Assembly (NCBI GenBank): GCA_022426245.1
Contig: JAKMDW010000007.1
Span: 1-42,216 of the forward strand
Direction of reading: 5' to 3'
Length of the DNA stretch: 42,216 nt
DNA from: Alphaproteobacteria bacterium
Lineage (GTDB): Bacteria; Pseudomonadota; Alphaproteobacteria; RS24
Shown here one piece after another: positions 19,250 through 29,098 of this stretch. The notes under the pieces were generated by a model. It searched no databases. It saw nothing but the letters and a program-made list of their open reading frames with translations, and had not been told where the DNA came from. The first letter of the stretch is position 1. Every line of letters starts with the position of its first letter. Made by a program: the position numbers and the translations under genes.

Positions 19250-20128
19250 CTAAAGCGCTTCGGCGCCCGAGATAATTTCAATCAATTCTTTGGTAATTTG
19301 CGCCTGACGCGACCGGTTATAAGTGATGCTCAGACTGTCAATCATTTCGCCCGCATTCCGCGTTGCATTATCCATCGCGCTCATCCGTGCGCCCTGCTCA
19401 CTGGCGGCGTTTTCCAATAAAGCCCGCAAGATTTGCACGGCGATATTGCGCGGCAAAAGCGCGTCGAGAATCTCGTTTTCTTCCGGCTCATAATCATAGG
19501 CCGCGCCACCAAGATCGGGGGTTTCGGCCGTATCGAAACTGGCCGGAATGATTTGCAGGCCGGTCGGGATTTGGCTGATGACATTTTCATAGCGCGAATA
19601 ATACAATGTGCAAACATCGAAGCCGTCAGCCTCAAAATCACTGAGCACACGCTCGGCAACTTCTTGGGCTTGGTCGAACCCAATGCTTTTCATGCCCTGA
19701 TAGGAAATCGGTTCGCGCAATTCATTGGTGAAATAGCGCTTCAGCACATCATGGCCTTTGCGACCGACGCATAAAATCTCAACTTTTTTGCCATCGCTTA
19801 TCAGCTTTTTCGCATCCTCGCGCGCCAGACGCGCAATCGAGGAATTAAAGCCGCCGCAAAGACCGCGCTCGGCGGTCGCGACAATCAGCAAATGACGCTT
19901 ATCGCTACCTGTTCCGGCGAGCAATTTCGGCGCACTTTCTGCATCCGTGATACCCGATGCCAGATTGCCCAACACAGCGCCCATGCGGTCAGCATAGGGG
20001 CGTGCCGCTTCGGCCGCTTCTTGCGCACGGCGCAATTTAGAGGCGGCCACCATTTGCATGGCCCGGGTAATCTTTTGCGTCGCCTGAACGCTGGCGATGC
20101 GATTACGAAGCTCTTTCAAAGATGCCAT
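19250..20128 (-). CDS. atpG: F1 ATP synthase gamma subunit
   Basis: The 292-residue central rotor shaft of F1. The N-terminal helix [36 protein letters not shown] and the C-terminal signature [16 protein letters not shown] with its [15 protein letters not shown] end are both conserved; these two helices form the coiled coil inside the alpha3beta3 ring. The length is usual for alphaproteobacteria. It is the third gene of the minus-strand operon, between atpA and atpD. Confidence 0.98.
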   Translation of the reverse strand: MASLKELRNRIASVQATQKITRAMQMVAASKLRRAQEAAEAARPYADRMGAVLGNLASGITDAESAPKLLAGTGSDKRHLLIVATAERGLCGGFNSSIARLAREDAKKLISDGKKVEILCVGRKGHDVLKRYFTNELREPISYQGMKSIGFDQAQEVAERVLSDFEADGFDVCTLYYSRYENVISQIPTGLQIIPASFDTAETPDLGGAAYDYEPEENEILDALLPRNIAVQILRALLENAASEQGARMSAMDNATRNAGEMIDSLSITYNRSRQAQITKELIEIISGAEAL

Positions 20129-20159
20129 TTGGCTGTCCTTAAACTGTTAACGCTAACGC

Positions 20160-21689
20160 TTAAGCGAAGCTCGCTGCATATTCGTCGACAACTTTTTTCA
20201 AAGCTGCCTCGGTTGTGTCCGACAATTCCTTCTCGGCGCGCACGGCGTCAAGAATCTCGCTGTGGCTGCCATGCACTTTTTCAAGCAGACCTTGCTCGAA
20301 CGCGCTGACCTGCGACACATCCAGCGCATCGAGATAGCCGTTCACACCGGCATAAATCACCACAACTTGCTCTTCCACTTTCAGCGGTGAGAATTGCGCT
20401 TGTTTCAGCAATTCGGTCAAACGTTCACCACGGCGCAGCAATTGCTGGGTCGAGGCGTCGAGGTCTGAGCCGAACTGGGCAAAGGCTGCCATTTCGCGAT
20501 ACTGCGCCAGCTCACCCTTAATTTTACCGGCAACCTGTTTCATCGCCTTAATTTGCGCCGATGAGCCCACACGTGACACGGACAGGCCAACATTCACCGC
20601 CGGGCGAATGCCTTGATAAAATAATTCGGTTTCAAGGAAAATCTGACCATCAGTGATGGAGATTACATTGGTCGGAATATAGGCCGACACGTCATTGGCC
20701 TGTGTTTCAATAATCGGCAGCGCCGTCATCGAACCGGCACCAAAATCATCATTCAGCTTGGCAGCGCGCTCCAGCAGGCGTGAGTGCAAGAAGAACACAT
20801 CGCCCGGATAGGCTTCGCGGCCCGGCGGGCGGCGCAGCAAAAGTGACATTTGACGATAAGCAACAGCCTGTTTCGACAAATCATCATAAGTGATGAGCGC
20901 GTGCATGCCATTGTCACGGAAATATTCTGCCATGGTGCAACCGGTGAACGGTGCCAAGAACTGCAATGGCGCCGCTTCGGAAGCGGTGGCAGCGACAACG
21001 ATGGAATATTTCATCGCGTCATTTTCTTCCAGCGTTTTCACGATTTGCGCCACAGTTGAGCGCTTCTGGCCGATGGCGACATAAACGCAATAAAGTTTCG
21101 CGCTTTCGTCGTCGCCTTCATTGATCGCTTTTTGGTTTAGGATTGAGTCAATGGCGATGGCGGTTTTACCGGTTTGACGGTCACCAATCACCAGCTCGCG
21201 TTGGCCGCGACCGACCGGAATAAGCGCATCGACGGCTTTCAAACCGGTTTGCATCGGCTCGTGCACGGATTTACGCGGGATAATGCCCGGCGCCTTCACA
21301 TCCACTTTCATATTGGCTTCGGCTTCAATCGGGCCTTTGCCATCAAGCGGATTGCCCAGCGGGTCAACAACGCGCCCCAGCAAACCTTTGCCGACCGGCA
21401 CAGACACAATGTCACCGGTCCGCTTGACCGTATCACCTTCGCGAATATCGCGGTCAGAGCCGAACACCACGGCACCGACATTGTCTTCTTCAAGGTTCAG
21501 CGCCATGCCGCGCGTGCCGCCCGGAAACTCAACCATTTCACCGGCTTGCACATTATCAAGGCCATAAATGCGGGCAATCCCGTCACCGACCGAGAGAACC
21601 TGACCGATTTCGGAAACTTCCGATTTTTGGTCGAACCCTTTGATCTGTTCCTTAAGAATGGAAGAAATTTCAGATGCTTTAATATCCAT
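20160..21689 (-). CDS. atpA: F1 ATP synthase alpha subunit
   Basis: The 509-residue non-catalytic nucleotide-binding subunit of F1. The P-loop GDRQTGKT is at residues 169-176, and the signature [14 protein letters not shown] is present further on, with the arginine finger in that region. The N-terminal part (about 1-25) is the helix that contacts delta. It lies between atpH and atpG in the operon. Confidence 0.99.
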   Translation of the reverse strand: MDIKASEISSILKEQIKGFDQKSEVSEIGQVLSVGDGIARIYGLDNVQAGEMVEFPGGTRGMALNLEEDNVGAVVFGSDRDIREGDTVKRTGDIVSVPVGKGLLGRVVDPLGNPLDGKGPIEAEANMKVDVKAPGIIPRKSVHEPMQTGLKAVDALIPVGRGQRELVIGDRQTGKTAIAIDSILNQKAINEGDDESAKLYCVYVAIGQKRSTVAQIVKTLEENDAMKYSIVVAATASEAAPLQFLAPFTGCTMAEYFRDNGMHALITYDDLSKQAVAYRQMSLLLRRPPGREAYPGDVFFLHSRLLERAAKLNDDFGAGSMTALPIIETQANDVSAYIPTNVISITDGQIFLETELFYQGIRPAVNVGLSVSRVGSSAQIKAMKQVAGKIKGELAQYREMAAFAQFGSDLDASTQQLLRRGERLTELLKQAQFSPLKVEEQVVVIYAGVNGYLDALDVSQVSAFEQGLLEKVHGSHSEILDAVRAEKELSDTTEAALKKVVDEYAASFA

Positions 21690-21718
21690 CAGTCTGGCCT
21701 CACCTTTTTCGAGCCGCT

Positions 21719-22282
21719 TCAGCCTTCATTGAGAGCGGTTTTTAGAGAATTCAATTTTGTTCGAAGCGAGCCATCAATCATCCGGCTGCCCAATTTTACC
21801 ACCATGCCGCCCAATAGGTCAGCATCGGTTTGGTTTTTTACAATGACGTTTTTACCGGCCGCTTTTTCAAGCTCGGCTTTCAGCGCATCGATTTGACCGG
21901 CGCTTAAATCGCGCGCCGAGGTTACACGTGCGACAATCTCATCGCGCGCGGCGGCGACCAATGCGCCATATTGTGCGGCCATATCAGCCAACGCAAAAGC
22001 GCGACGTTTGGCGACCACCAAAGCGGCGAAATTGCGCACCAATTGATGCGCACCGGCTTTGTCGAGCACGGCGTCCAAAGCCCCCGCCTGTTCCTCGGCA
22101 TTGATAACCGGGCTTTTCAGCAATTTTTGGAGGTCTTCAGTGCCGTCAATCAGGGTTTTCAGCGCGGCAAGGTCATCGGCCAGCTTATTTTGGTCAGCCT
22201 CGCCCATTTCTTGCGCCAATTCAAACATGGCCACCGCATAGCGTCCGGCCAGTCCTCCAATCACACTTTCTTCAGCAGACAA
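21719..22282 (-). CDS. atpH: F1 ATP synthase delta subunit
   Basis: The 187-residue stator subunit that links F1 to the F0 b subunits. It begins [14 protein letters not shown], the conserved first helix, and ends with the region [23 protein letters not shown] that marks this family. It is the first gene of atpHAGDC. The F0 genes (a, b, c) are not nearby, which is normal for alphaproteobacteria. About 185 bases separate it from priA upstream; that gap holds a short GCGAAAA/TTTTCGC hairpin at 22359-22380 and no promoter I can name with confidence. Confidence 0.97.
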   Translation of the reverse strand: MSAEESVIGGLAGRYAVAMFELAQEMGEADQNKLADDLAALKTLIDGTEDLQKLLKSPVINAEEQAGALDAVLDKAGAHQLVRNFAALVVAKRRAFALADMAAQYGALVAAARDEIVARVTSARDLSAGQIDALKAELEKAAGKNVIVKNQTDADLLGGMVVKLGSRMIDGSLRTKLNSLKTALNEG

Positions 22283-22466
22283 GGATTTATCCCATTGTTG
22301 GGCGGCATATCAGCAGAAAGACCACTTTACGACACACACCGCGCGAGCAAAAATTTGAGCGAAAAAACACGTCTTTTCGCCATTTCTGGCATGTGCAGTA
22401 TCACGTCCAAAAGGCGCTTGCAATACATGTTTTCGGGTTATTTACAGGCGGTTCAAATGGTCACAG

Positions 22467-24644
22467 TCACAGAAAATTATATGGGTCAATATCGACCGAA
22501 AGGCGCACCGAGCCGCGCGGTTTGGCCTGCGCCAGCCAATCCCCGATAAAGCCTTGTAATGGCGCATTTCTGCCGGCCTTCAATAAAAACCGATAACGAT
22601 AGCGATTGCGAATGCGCGCAATCGGCGCCGGCGCTGGCCCCAAAACCTGCACCCCCTTATGTGCCGGAATTTTTCCGGCCAACTGACGCACAAAAGCCAT
22701 GCCTTCATCGGGGCTGGTGGCCGACACAATCAGTGCCGCAAGGCGTCCAAAAGGCGGCATTTTAGCCATTTCGCGCGCCATAATTTCGCGCTCAAAAAAT
22801 CCGTCACGATCGCCCGAGGCCAAGGCCTGCAAAACCGGATGCTCGGGCATATGGCTTTGCAACATGGCAAATCCCTGCACATCGGCGCTGCGCCCCGACC
22901 GACCGGCCACTTGGCTCAATAATTGATAGGTTCGCTCAGCAGCGCGCAAATCACCATTGCCCAACCCCAAATCAGCATCAACCACACCAACAAAACTCAA
23001 CTGCGGAAAATGATGCCCCTTGGCGACAATTTGCGTGCCGACGATAATATCTGCCTCACCGGCGCTAATGCGTTCAATGGCATCGCGCATAGCCGCCACC
23101 CCGCCCATATCAGATGACAGAATCACTGTGCGCGCATCGGGAAAGTGACCGGTAATCTCTTCGGTGATGCGCTCCACCCCGGGCCCGCATGCCGCCAGCT
23201 TATCGGCTTCGCCGCAGCTGTGACAAATATCCGGCACGGCTTCCATATGGCCACAATGATGGCATTGCAATTGTTTGCGGAAACGATGCTCAACCATCCA
23301 TGCGTCGCAATCGGGACAAGCATAGCGGTGACCGCAAGCGCGGCATAGGGTAAGCGGGGCGTAACCGCGACGGTTCAAAAACAACAAAGCCTGTTCGCCG
23401 CGCTCTATCGCTGCGCCGACACGCGCAACCATTTGTGGCACCAACCAAGCCCCGCGCGGCGGTTGATCGGCGCGCATATCGACCAGTTCAATCTCAGGCA
23501 ATTGCGCCGCGCCGTGACGCGCCGTCAGGCGATGCGCTTGATAGCGCCCATCGCGGGCATTGACATAAGTTTCCAAAGACGGCGTCGCCGTCGATAAAAC
23601 AACGGCGCATTCGGCCAATTGCGCCCGCACCACGGCCATATCGCGGGCATTGTAAATCACCCCGTCTTCTTGCTTAAAGCCGCCATCATGTTCTTCATCG
23701 ACAATAATCACGCCCAAATCGCGCCATGGCAAAAACAAAGCCGAGCGCGCACCGACCAAAACCGAGACGCGGTTTTCAGCCAATTCACGCCATGTGCGCC
23801 GCCGCTCGGTCGGGCTGAGCCCCGAATGCCAAAGCGAGGGCGCGCACCCGAAACGCGCCTCAAATCGATCAAGAAATTGCGTGGTCAAAGAAATTTCAGG
23901 CAACAGCACCAATGCCTTTTTGCCCAATTCCAAGGCCTGCGCAATCGCCTCAAAATAAACTTCTGTCTTACCCGCACCGGTCACCCCATCGAGCAAATGG
24001 GTGGTAAAATCATCGGCGTGCACCGCCGCGCGCAACGCCGATGCGACCTCACTTTGCTGGGCAGATAGGGCGGTTTGATGATGCGCCGCGTCGGGCATGT
24101 CGAATTTAATATCACCGGGCAATTCATGGGCCGTTAAATGCCCACCGCCGATCAGCGTCTTGACCACCGAGCCGCTGACCCCGGCAATGCGCGCCAATTC
24201 GGGCGGTGTCATCGCCCCGCGCTCGGTCAAAGCGTCAAAAACCTTCTGCCGCGCCGCTGTCATTTTTGCAGGCCGCGTTTCGCCCGCCTCATAAACCACG
24301 AGCGGTTTAGGTGGGGCGAAGGCCGCCGGCACGCGCATCACTTGGCGCAATACGGCGCCGGGCGGCGACATAACATAATTGGCGACCCAATCGACAAAGC
24401 GACGCAATTCCTCAGCCAGAGGCGGCACATCACAAATATCAGCGATCGGTTTGATTTTATGCGGCGCAGCATCGCCAAGCGCGTCGCCCCATACCACACC
24501 ATAAACCTCGCGGGGGCCCAAAGGCACACGCACAATCGTGCCCGGCACAACCGCCATATTGGCCGGCACAGCGTAGTCATAAGGGCCCGGTAGCGCTAAG
24601 GGAATCAAGACGGAAACAGTTTGCATGGCTGCACTGTCGGTCAT
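22467..24644 (-). CDS. priA: Primosomal protein N' (PriA helicase)
   Basis: A 725-residue superfamily 2 DNA helicase that restarts stalled replication forks. An N-terminal 3' DNA-binding domain (about 8-105) is followed by a winged-helix segment, a helicase core with Walker A GVTGAGKT (220-227) and DEEH, and eight cysteines (CRACGHRYACPDCD ... CHHCGH ... CHSCGE) that bind two zincs. GTQIVAKGHHF and QVAGRSGR are helicase motifs V and VI. No strong ribosome-binding site is seen at the first ATG; M7 is an alternative start. priA upstream of atpH is a usual alphaproteobacterial arrangement. Confidence 0.97.
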   Translation of the reverse strand: MTDSAAMQTVSVLIPLALPGPYDYAVPANMAVVPGTIVRVPLGPREVYGVVWGDALGDAAPHKIKPIADICDVPPLAEELRRFVDWVANYVMSPPGAVLRQVMRVPAAFAPPKPLVVYEAGETRPAKMTAARQKVFDALTERGAMTPPELARIAGVSGSVVKTLIGGGHLTAHELPGDIKFDMPDAAHHQTALSAQQSEVASALRAAVHADDFTTHLLDGVTGAGKTEVYFEAIAQALELGKKALVLLPEISLTTQFLDRFEARFGCAPSLWHSGLSPTERRRTWRELAENRVSVLVGARSALFLPWRDLGVIIVDEEHDGGFKQEDGVIYNARDMAVVRAQLAECAVVLSTATPSLETYVNARDGRYQAHRLTARHGAAQLPEIELVDMRADQPPRGAWLVPQMVARVGAAIERGEQALLFLNRRGYAPLTLCRACGHRYACPDCDAWMVEHRFRKQLQCHHCGHMEAVPDICHSCGEADKLAACGPGVERITEEITGHFPDARTVILSSDMGGVAAMRDAIERISAGEADIIVGTQIVAKGHHFPQLSFVGVVDADLGLGNGDLRAAERTYQLLSQVAGRSGRSADVQGFAMLQSHMPEHPVLQALASGDRDGFFEREIMAREMAKMPPFGRLAALIVSATSPDEGMAFVRQLAGKIPAHKGVQVLGPAPAPIARIRNRYRYRFLLKAGRNAPLQGFIGDWLAQAKPRGSVRLSVDIDPYNFL

Positions 24645-24734
24645 GCGCCGCTTAATTTCAAGACGGCTTGCGCGAAGCTAGGCGCTGGTGCAAGCTGCAC
24701 GCAACAGATAAGCCATTGTGGACAGGAGTAACTC

Positions 24735-25391
24735 ATGAAATTTTTCGTCGATAGCGCAGACACTGGGGCGATAGCCGATTTGGCCGCGACCGGCATGGTT
24801 GATGGCGTGACCACCAACCCTTCACTGGTTGCCAAATCAGGGCGCGACTTTAAGGAGCTGGTGGCGGAAATTTGCGAGCTTGTGCCGGGGCCGGTATCGG
24901 CTGAGGTAACCGCATTGGAAGCCGATGCCATGCTGAAGGAAGCCGATGAGCTATTGGCCATTGCCGATAATGTTTGCATTAAAGTGCCGTTGACATGGGA
25001 CGGGTTGAAAGCAACACGCGCTTTGGCCGATCGGGGCAAAATGGTCAATGTGACCTTGTGCTTCTCCGCCAATCAAGCGTTGCTGGCGGCAAAAGCCGGT
25101 GCTGCTTTCATTTCCCCCTTTGTCGGGCGGCTGGACGATATTGGCGCGGACGGCATGGGTCTGATTGGTGAGATTCGCCAAATCTATGACAATTATCCTG
25201 AGCTCGAAACGGAAATTCTGGTCGCGTCTGTGCGCAGCCCCGAACATATGCGCGCATCGGCGCTTATCGGGGCGGATGTCGCGACCCTGCCGCCAGAGGT
25301 TTTGAAAAGCCTCATCAGCCACCCGCTAACCGATAAAGGGCTGGAGGCGTTTCTCGCTGATTGGCAGAAATCCGGCCAGTCTATCGCGTGA
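24735..25391 (+). CDS. tal: Transaldolase / fructose-6-phosphate aldolase-like protein
   Basis: A 218-residue member of the small transaldolase (TalC/FSA) class. The family start [13 protein letters not shown], the DGVTTNPSL motif at about 23-31 and the Schiff-base lysine K83 in CIKVPLT are all present, as are [19 protein letters not shown] and SPFVGRLDD. It should carry out transaldolase chemistry in the pentose phosphate pathway or cleave fructose 6-phosphate; sequence alone does not separate these. The start follows AGGAG. It is divergent from priA and leads into xerC. Confidence 0.94.
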   Translation: MKFFVDSADTGAIADLAATGMVDGVTTNPSLVAKSGRDFKELVAEICELVPGPVSAEVTALEADAMLKEADELLAIADNVCIKVPLTWDGLKATRALADRGKMVNVTLCFSANQALLAAKAGAAFISPFVGRLDDIGADGMGLIGEIRQIYDNYPELETEILVASVRSPEHMRASALIGADVATLPPEVLKSLISHPLTDKGLEAFLADWQKSGQSIA

Positions 25392-25418
25392 TGGGGACGG
25401 CTCGATAATGCGCGTCGT

Positions 25419-26354
25419 ATGACTAAAGCCCAACAGGGAGAAAAAAGCAGCGCCGCCGATCTGTTGCGTGACTGGCGCGTTATGATGCGCGACCAGTTAC
25501 GCATGAGCGACCACACCATTTCAGCCTATTGCCGCGACGCCGCCACCTTTATCGACTTTCTGAAAACCCATTTGGGGCATGAGCCTTATGGCGCGGATTT
25601 TACCGCACTGCATGTGCGGGATGTGCGTGCCTTTATGGCGGCGCGACGCAATGAGGGTGTCAGCGCACGCTCGCTCAATCGCACCCTCTCGGCTTTGCGC
25701 CATTTTGTCGATTATCTGCAATCGCGCAATATGGAGATCAGCAGTGCGTTTAGCGCGCTAAGCGGGGCGAAAACCCGCGCCGGACTGCCGCGCCCGGTGG
25801 CTGAAAATGATGTGGCGCGGCTCATTCAATGCGCCCTCGACACGCCGCGACATGATTGGGTGGCGCGGCGCGACGCGGCTTTGCTGACGCTATTATACGG
25901 CACGGGCTTGCGCATTTCAGAAGCGCTATCCTTGACCCGGCAAGATATTGAAGACGCCGACACTATGCTGCGCGTCACCGGCAAGGGCGGCAAACAGCGC
26001 GATGTGCCGATGCTGCCTCTGGTGACCCAAGCGCTTAATGATTATCTGGCGGCCCAACCTTTTGGTCTGCGCCGCGAGGATAAGATTTTTCGTGGCACAC
26101 GCGGCGGCGCGTTGGCCCCGCGGCAGGCTCAATCCATGCTGGCCGGTTTGCGCCGCGCCATTGGCCTACCCGATAATGTGACGCCGCATGCCTTGCGCCA
26201 TAGCTTTGCCAGCCATCTTCTATCGGGCGGCGGCGACCTGCGCACCATTCAGGAATTGCTGGGCCATGCGCAACTCAGCTCGACACAAATTTACACGCAA
26301 GTTGACGAAGCAGCTTTGTTGGCGGTTTACGATAAGGCGCATAAGCGCAAATAA
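25419..26354 (+). CDS. xerC: Tyrosine recombinase XerC
   Basis: A 311-residue site-specific recombinase that resolves chromosome dimers at dif together with XerD. The N-terminal SAM-like domain covers about 15-105. The catalytic residues are all visible: R165 (GTGLRISE), K189, H257 and R260 (HALRHSF), H283 (LGHAQLSS) and the nucleophile Y292 (TQIYT). Its place next to priA and the aldolase gene favours the chromosomal XerC over a phage integrase. It converges on lpd with only five bases between the stops and no obvious hairpin. Confidence 0.93.
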   Translation: MTKAQQGEKSSAADLLRDWRVMMRDQLRMSDHTISAYCRDAATFIDFLKTHLGHEPYGADFTALHVRDVRAFMAARRNEGVSARSLNRTLSALRHFVDYLQSRNMEISSAFSALSGAKTRAGLPRPVAENDVARLIQCALDTPRHDWVARRDAALLTLLYGTGLRISEALSLTRQDIEDADTMLRVTGKGGKQRDVPMLPLVTQALNDYLAAQPFGLRREDKIFRGTRGGALAPRQAQSMLAGLRRAIGLPDNVTPHALRHSFASHLLSGGGDLRTIQELLGHAQLSSTQIYTQVDEAALLAVYDKAHKRK

Positions 26355-26359
26355 AATCG

Positions 26360-27772
26360 CTACATATGAAGCGCGCGATTATCGACCGCCAAGGCCGCCT
26401 CTTTAACCGCTTCGGTGAGGGTCGGATGCGCATGACATGTGCGTGCAATATCCTCGGCACTGGCTGAGAACTCCATCGCCACAGCCGCCTCGGCAATCAT
26501 GTCACCGGCCTGTGCGCCCAAAATATGCACACCCAAAACCTTATCGCTTGCCGCATCGGCCAGAATTTTCACAAAACCGTCCGTCGTGCCATTGACCTTG
26601 GCCCGGCCATTGGCGGTGAAAGGAAATTTACCGACCTTAAAGTCAATGCCCGCTTCTTTCAGTTCTTCTTCCGACCGCCCGACCCACGCCACTTCCGGCG
26701 CGGTATAAACGACAGAGGGAATGACATCATAATTCACATGGGCGGGTTTGCCGGCCAAATGCTCAGCCAGCGCGACACCCTCATCTTCGGCCTTATGCGC
26801 CAGCATCGGCCCGGCAATCACATCGCCAATCGCATAAACGCCATCAATATTGGTTTTGAAATGCGCATCGGTTTCAACCCGACCCACACCGTCAAGTGCC
26901 ACGCCAATGGCCTCCAATCCCAGACCGTGCGTATGCGGGCGACGGCCAATGGCAACCAGCGCGTGGTCCGCGCTCAGCGTCTCCTCATCGCCCTCACCCG
27001 ATGCCGGCGCAAGCGTGAGTTTGACCGAGCTTTTAAGCGCTTTGGCAGCCGTTACTTTTTTGCCAAGCATGAATTTAATGCCCTGTTTTTTCAAAACCCG
27101 CTGAAAGTTTTTTGCCATATCGGCATCCATGCCCGGCGTGATGCGGTCCAGAAATTCAATAACCGTCACCTCTGCGCCGAGGCGTTTCCAAACCGAGCCA
27201 AGCTCCAATCCGATAATACCGGCCCCGATAATGGCCAAATGTTTCGGGACTTTTTTCAAAGACAAAGCACCGGTGGAGGACACAATGCGCGCCTCATCAA
27301 CCTCAATGCCGGGCAAGGGCGTGACCTCAGAACCGGTGGCGATAACGATGTTTTTGGCGCTCAAACCGCGCGTCCCACCGGCCAGCAGCGCGACCTCAAT
27401 TTGACCGGGCGCGATTATTTTGGCCGCGCCTTCAATTTCTTCGACTTTGTTCTTTTTAAACAAAAAGCGCACGCCGTCCGTATTGCCGTTCACGCCATTG
27501 GATTTATAGGCCATCATTTTTTCAAGATCGAGTTTCACCGAACCGAATTGGATGCCCATCTCTGCGGCATGGGCCGCTTCGGCATAAACCTCCGAGGCGT
27601 GCAAGAGGGCTTTTGAGGGGATGCAGCCAACATTCAAACATGTCCCGCCCGGCGCGCCACGCTTGTCGATGCAGGCAACTTTCAAACCCAATTGGGCCGC
27701 ACGAATGGCGCATACATAGCCACCGGGACCGGCCCCAATGACCACCAAATCGAAATTATTCTCGTCGCTCAT
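26360..27772 (-). CDS. lpd: Dihydrolipoamide dehydrogenase (E3)
   Basis: A 470-residue FAD disulfide oxidoreductase that reoxidises dihydrolipoyl groups and makes NADH. The FAD motif GAGPGG is near residue 13-18, the redox pair C45/C50 lies in [10 protein letters not shown], and the proton-relay H449/E454 in HPTLTE. A second Rossmann motif, GAGIIG, serves NAD. As the last gene after sucA-sucB, it is the E3 of the 2-oxoglutarate dehydrogenase complex and possibly also of other 2-oxoacid complexes. Confidence 0.98.
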   Translation of the reverse strand: MSDENNFDLVVIGAGPGGYVCAIRAAQLGLKVACIDKRGAPGGTCLNVGCIPSKALLHASEVYAEAAHAAEMGIQFGSVKLDLEKMMAYKSNGVNGNTDGVRFLFKKNKVEEIEGAAKIIAPGQIEVALLAGGTRGLSAKNIVIATGSEVTPLPGIEVDEARIVSSTGALSLKKVPKHLAIIGAGIIGLELGSVWKRLGAEVTVIEFLDRITPGMDADMAKNFQRVLKKQGIKFMLGKKVTAAKALKSSVKLTLAPASGEGDEETLSADHALVAIGRRPHTHGLGLEAIGVALDGVGRVETDAHFKTNIDGVYAIGDVIAGPMLAHKAEDEGVALAEHLAGKPAHVNYDVIPSVVYTAPEVAWVGRSEEELKEAGIDFKVGKFPFTANGRAKVNGTTDGFVKILADAASDKVLGVHILGAQAGDMIAEAAVAMEFSASAEDIARTCHAHPTLTEAVKEAALAVDNRALHM

Positions 27773-27790
27773 TTTTGCCTCAATCAGGGT

Positions 27791-29041
27791 CTAAATATCC
27801 AGCAGCATGCGCTCTGGGTTTTCCAAACATTCTTTAACGCGCACCAAAAAAGTCACCGCTTCTTTGCCATCTACAATGCGGTGGTCATAAGACAGCGCCA
27901 GATACATCATCGGGCGCACAACCACCTCGCCTTCGACCACAACCGGGCGGTCTTGGATTTTATGCATGCCCAGAATGCCCGATTGCGGCATATTCAAAAT
28001 CGGCGTGCTCATCAAGGAGCCGTAAACGCCGCCATTTGACATGGTGAAAGTGCCACCTTGCAAATCCTCAAGGGATAATTTTGCGTCGCGCGCCTTGCGG
28101 CCCATTTCAGCCACGGCCAGTTCAATATCGGCCAAGCCCATATTCTGCACATCGCGGATGACGGGCACGACCAGACCTTTTTCCGTGCCGACCGCAACGC
28201 CCATATTTATGAAGTTTTTATAGATGATTTCATCATCGGCAATCTCGGCATTGACCGCCGGAATTTCGCGTAAGGCAGTGACACAAGCGCGGGCAAAAAA
28301 GCTCATAAAGCCAAGCCGCGCACCATATTTTTGCTCAAATAAATCCTTATAGTCGCGCCGTAGCTGCATCAGCGCGCCCATATCAACCTCATTAAATGTG
28401 GTTAATTGCGCCGCCGTATTTTGACTTTCTTTCAAGCGCGCCGCGATGGTTTTTCTAAGACGGGTCATTTTAACCCGCTCCTCGCGCACGCCGATAGAGG
28501 CCGCGGCAGGCATGTCAGGCGACGGGGCGGCGGGCGCAGAAGCAGCCGGCGTCGCAGCGGCGGCCATAGCATCTTGCTTGGTCAAACGCCCGCCTTTGCC
28601 GGTGCCGCTAATTTGTGAGGGGTCAAGCCCATGTTCTTCAACAACGCGGCGCACAGCGGGCGACAAATCGCTGGTATCAGCAACCGGTGCAGAAGATGCA
28701 GCCGGTGCAGAAGATGCAGCCGGTGCAGCACTGGCTGCTTCGGCTGCTATTTCAGGTGCTTTTTCCGCTTCAGGTGCAGCGGCGGCAATGCTGACCTCTC
28801 CACTGCCTTCCCCGATAGAGCCCAGCAATGCGCCGACCTCAACCGTTTCCCCCTCAGCGACGGCGACTTCGGCCAATACGCCTGCGCTTTGCGCCGGCAC
28901 TTCAATGGTCACTTTGTCAGTTTCCAATTCACACAGCGGTTCATCAATCGCCACTGCATCACCCGGCTTTTTATACCATTGCGCAATCGTCGCTTCGGTG
29001 ATGGACTCGCCCAATGTGGGGACCCGAATTTCACTGGACAT
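27791..29041 (-). CDS. sucB: 2-oxoglutarate dehydrogenase E2 (dihydrolipoamide succinyltransferase)
   Basis: A 416-residue core enzyme that moves succinyl groups to CoA. One lipoyl domain (1-80, lipoylated K43 in ETDKV) is joined by an alanine/serine/proline linker to a peripheral subunit-binding domain (about 125-160, [15 protein letters not shown]). The catalytic domain ends with H387 and D391 in the HRIVDG motif. The linker is encoded by an 18-bp tandem repeat. The ribosome-binding site GGAG upstream of the start lies in a short sequence that is duplicated after the sucA stop. Confidence 0.98.
   Translation of the reverse strand: MSSEIRVPTLGESITEATIAQWYKKPGDAVAIDEPLCELETDKVTIEVPAQSAGVLAEVAVAEGETVEVGALLGSIGEGSGEVSIAAAAPEAEKAPEIAAEAASAAPAASSAPAASSAPVADTSDLSPAVRRVVEEHGLDPSQISGTGKGGRLTKQDAMAAAATPAASAPAAPSPDMPAAASIGVREERVKMTRLRKTIAARLKESQNTAAQLTTFNEVDMGALMQLRRDYKDLFEQKYGARLGFMSFFARACVTALREIPAVNAEIADDEIIYKNFINMGVAVGTEKGLVVPVIRDVQNMGLADIELAVAEMGRKARDAKLSLEDLQGGTFTMSNGGVYGSLMSTPILNMPQSGILGMHKIQDRPVVVEGEVVVRPMMYLALSYDHRIVDGKEAVTFLVRVKECLENPERMLLDI
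28684..28728. repeat. 18-bp tandem repeat in the sucB interdomain linker
   Basis: The unit CCGGTGCAGAAGATGCAG is repeated two and a half times (28684, 28702, 28720) and encodes the repeated A-S-S-A-P-A part of the flexible linker. As the unit is a multiple of three, copy changes keep the frame. Confidence 0.85.
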
Positions 29042-29045
29042 TATT

Positions 29046-29096
29046 ATTCTCCATTTCGGCTAGTGGGCCGCGCCCTAAGCAAATTCTCATTTCGGC
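29046..29096. repeat. Short near-exact duplication between sucA and sucB
   Basis: ATTCTCCATTTCGGC (29046-29060) recurs as ATTCTCATTTCGGC (29083-29096), with one base missing. On the minus strand the copy next to sucB supplies its GGAG ribosome-binding site. Confidence 0.55.
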
Positions 29097-29098
29097 GC

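Noticed and set aside
22283-22466. A promoter for atpHAGDC
   Set aside because: TTGCAA and TTGGAC boxes are present, but none has a good -10 partner at 16-18 bases, so I did not list one.
25419-26354. Phage or island integrase using tRNA-Ser as attachment site
   Set aside because: The recombinase is XerC-like in motifs and neighbours, lies 23 kb from the tRNA, and no direct repeat of the tRNA 3' end or mobile cargo was seen.
26525-27616. Long plus-strand open frame of 363 codons
   Set aside because: It is antisense to lpd, which has all catalytic motifs. The frame's composition (rich in histidine, arginine and asparagine) is typical of a shadow of a real gene.
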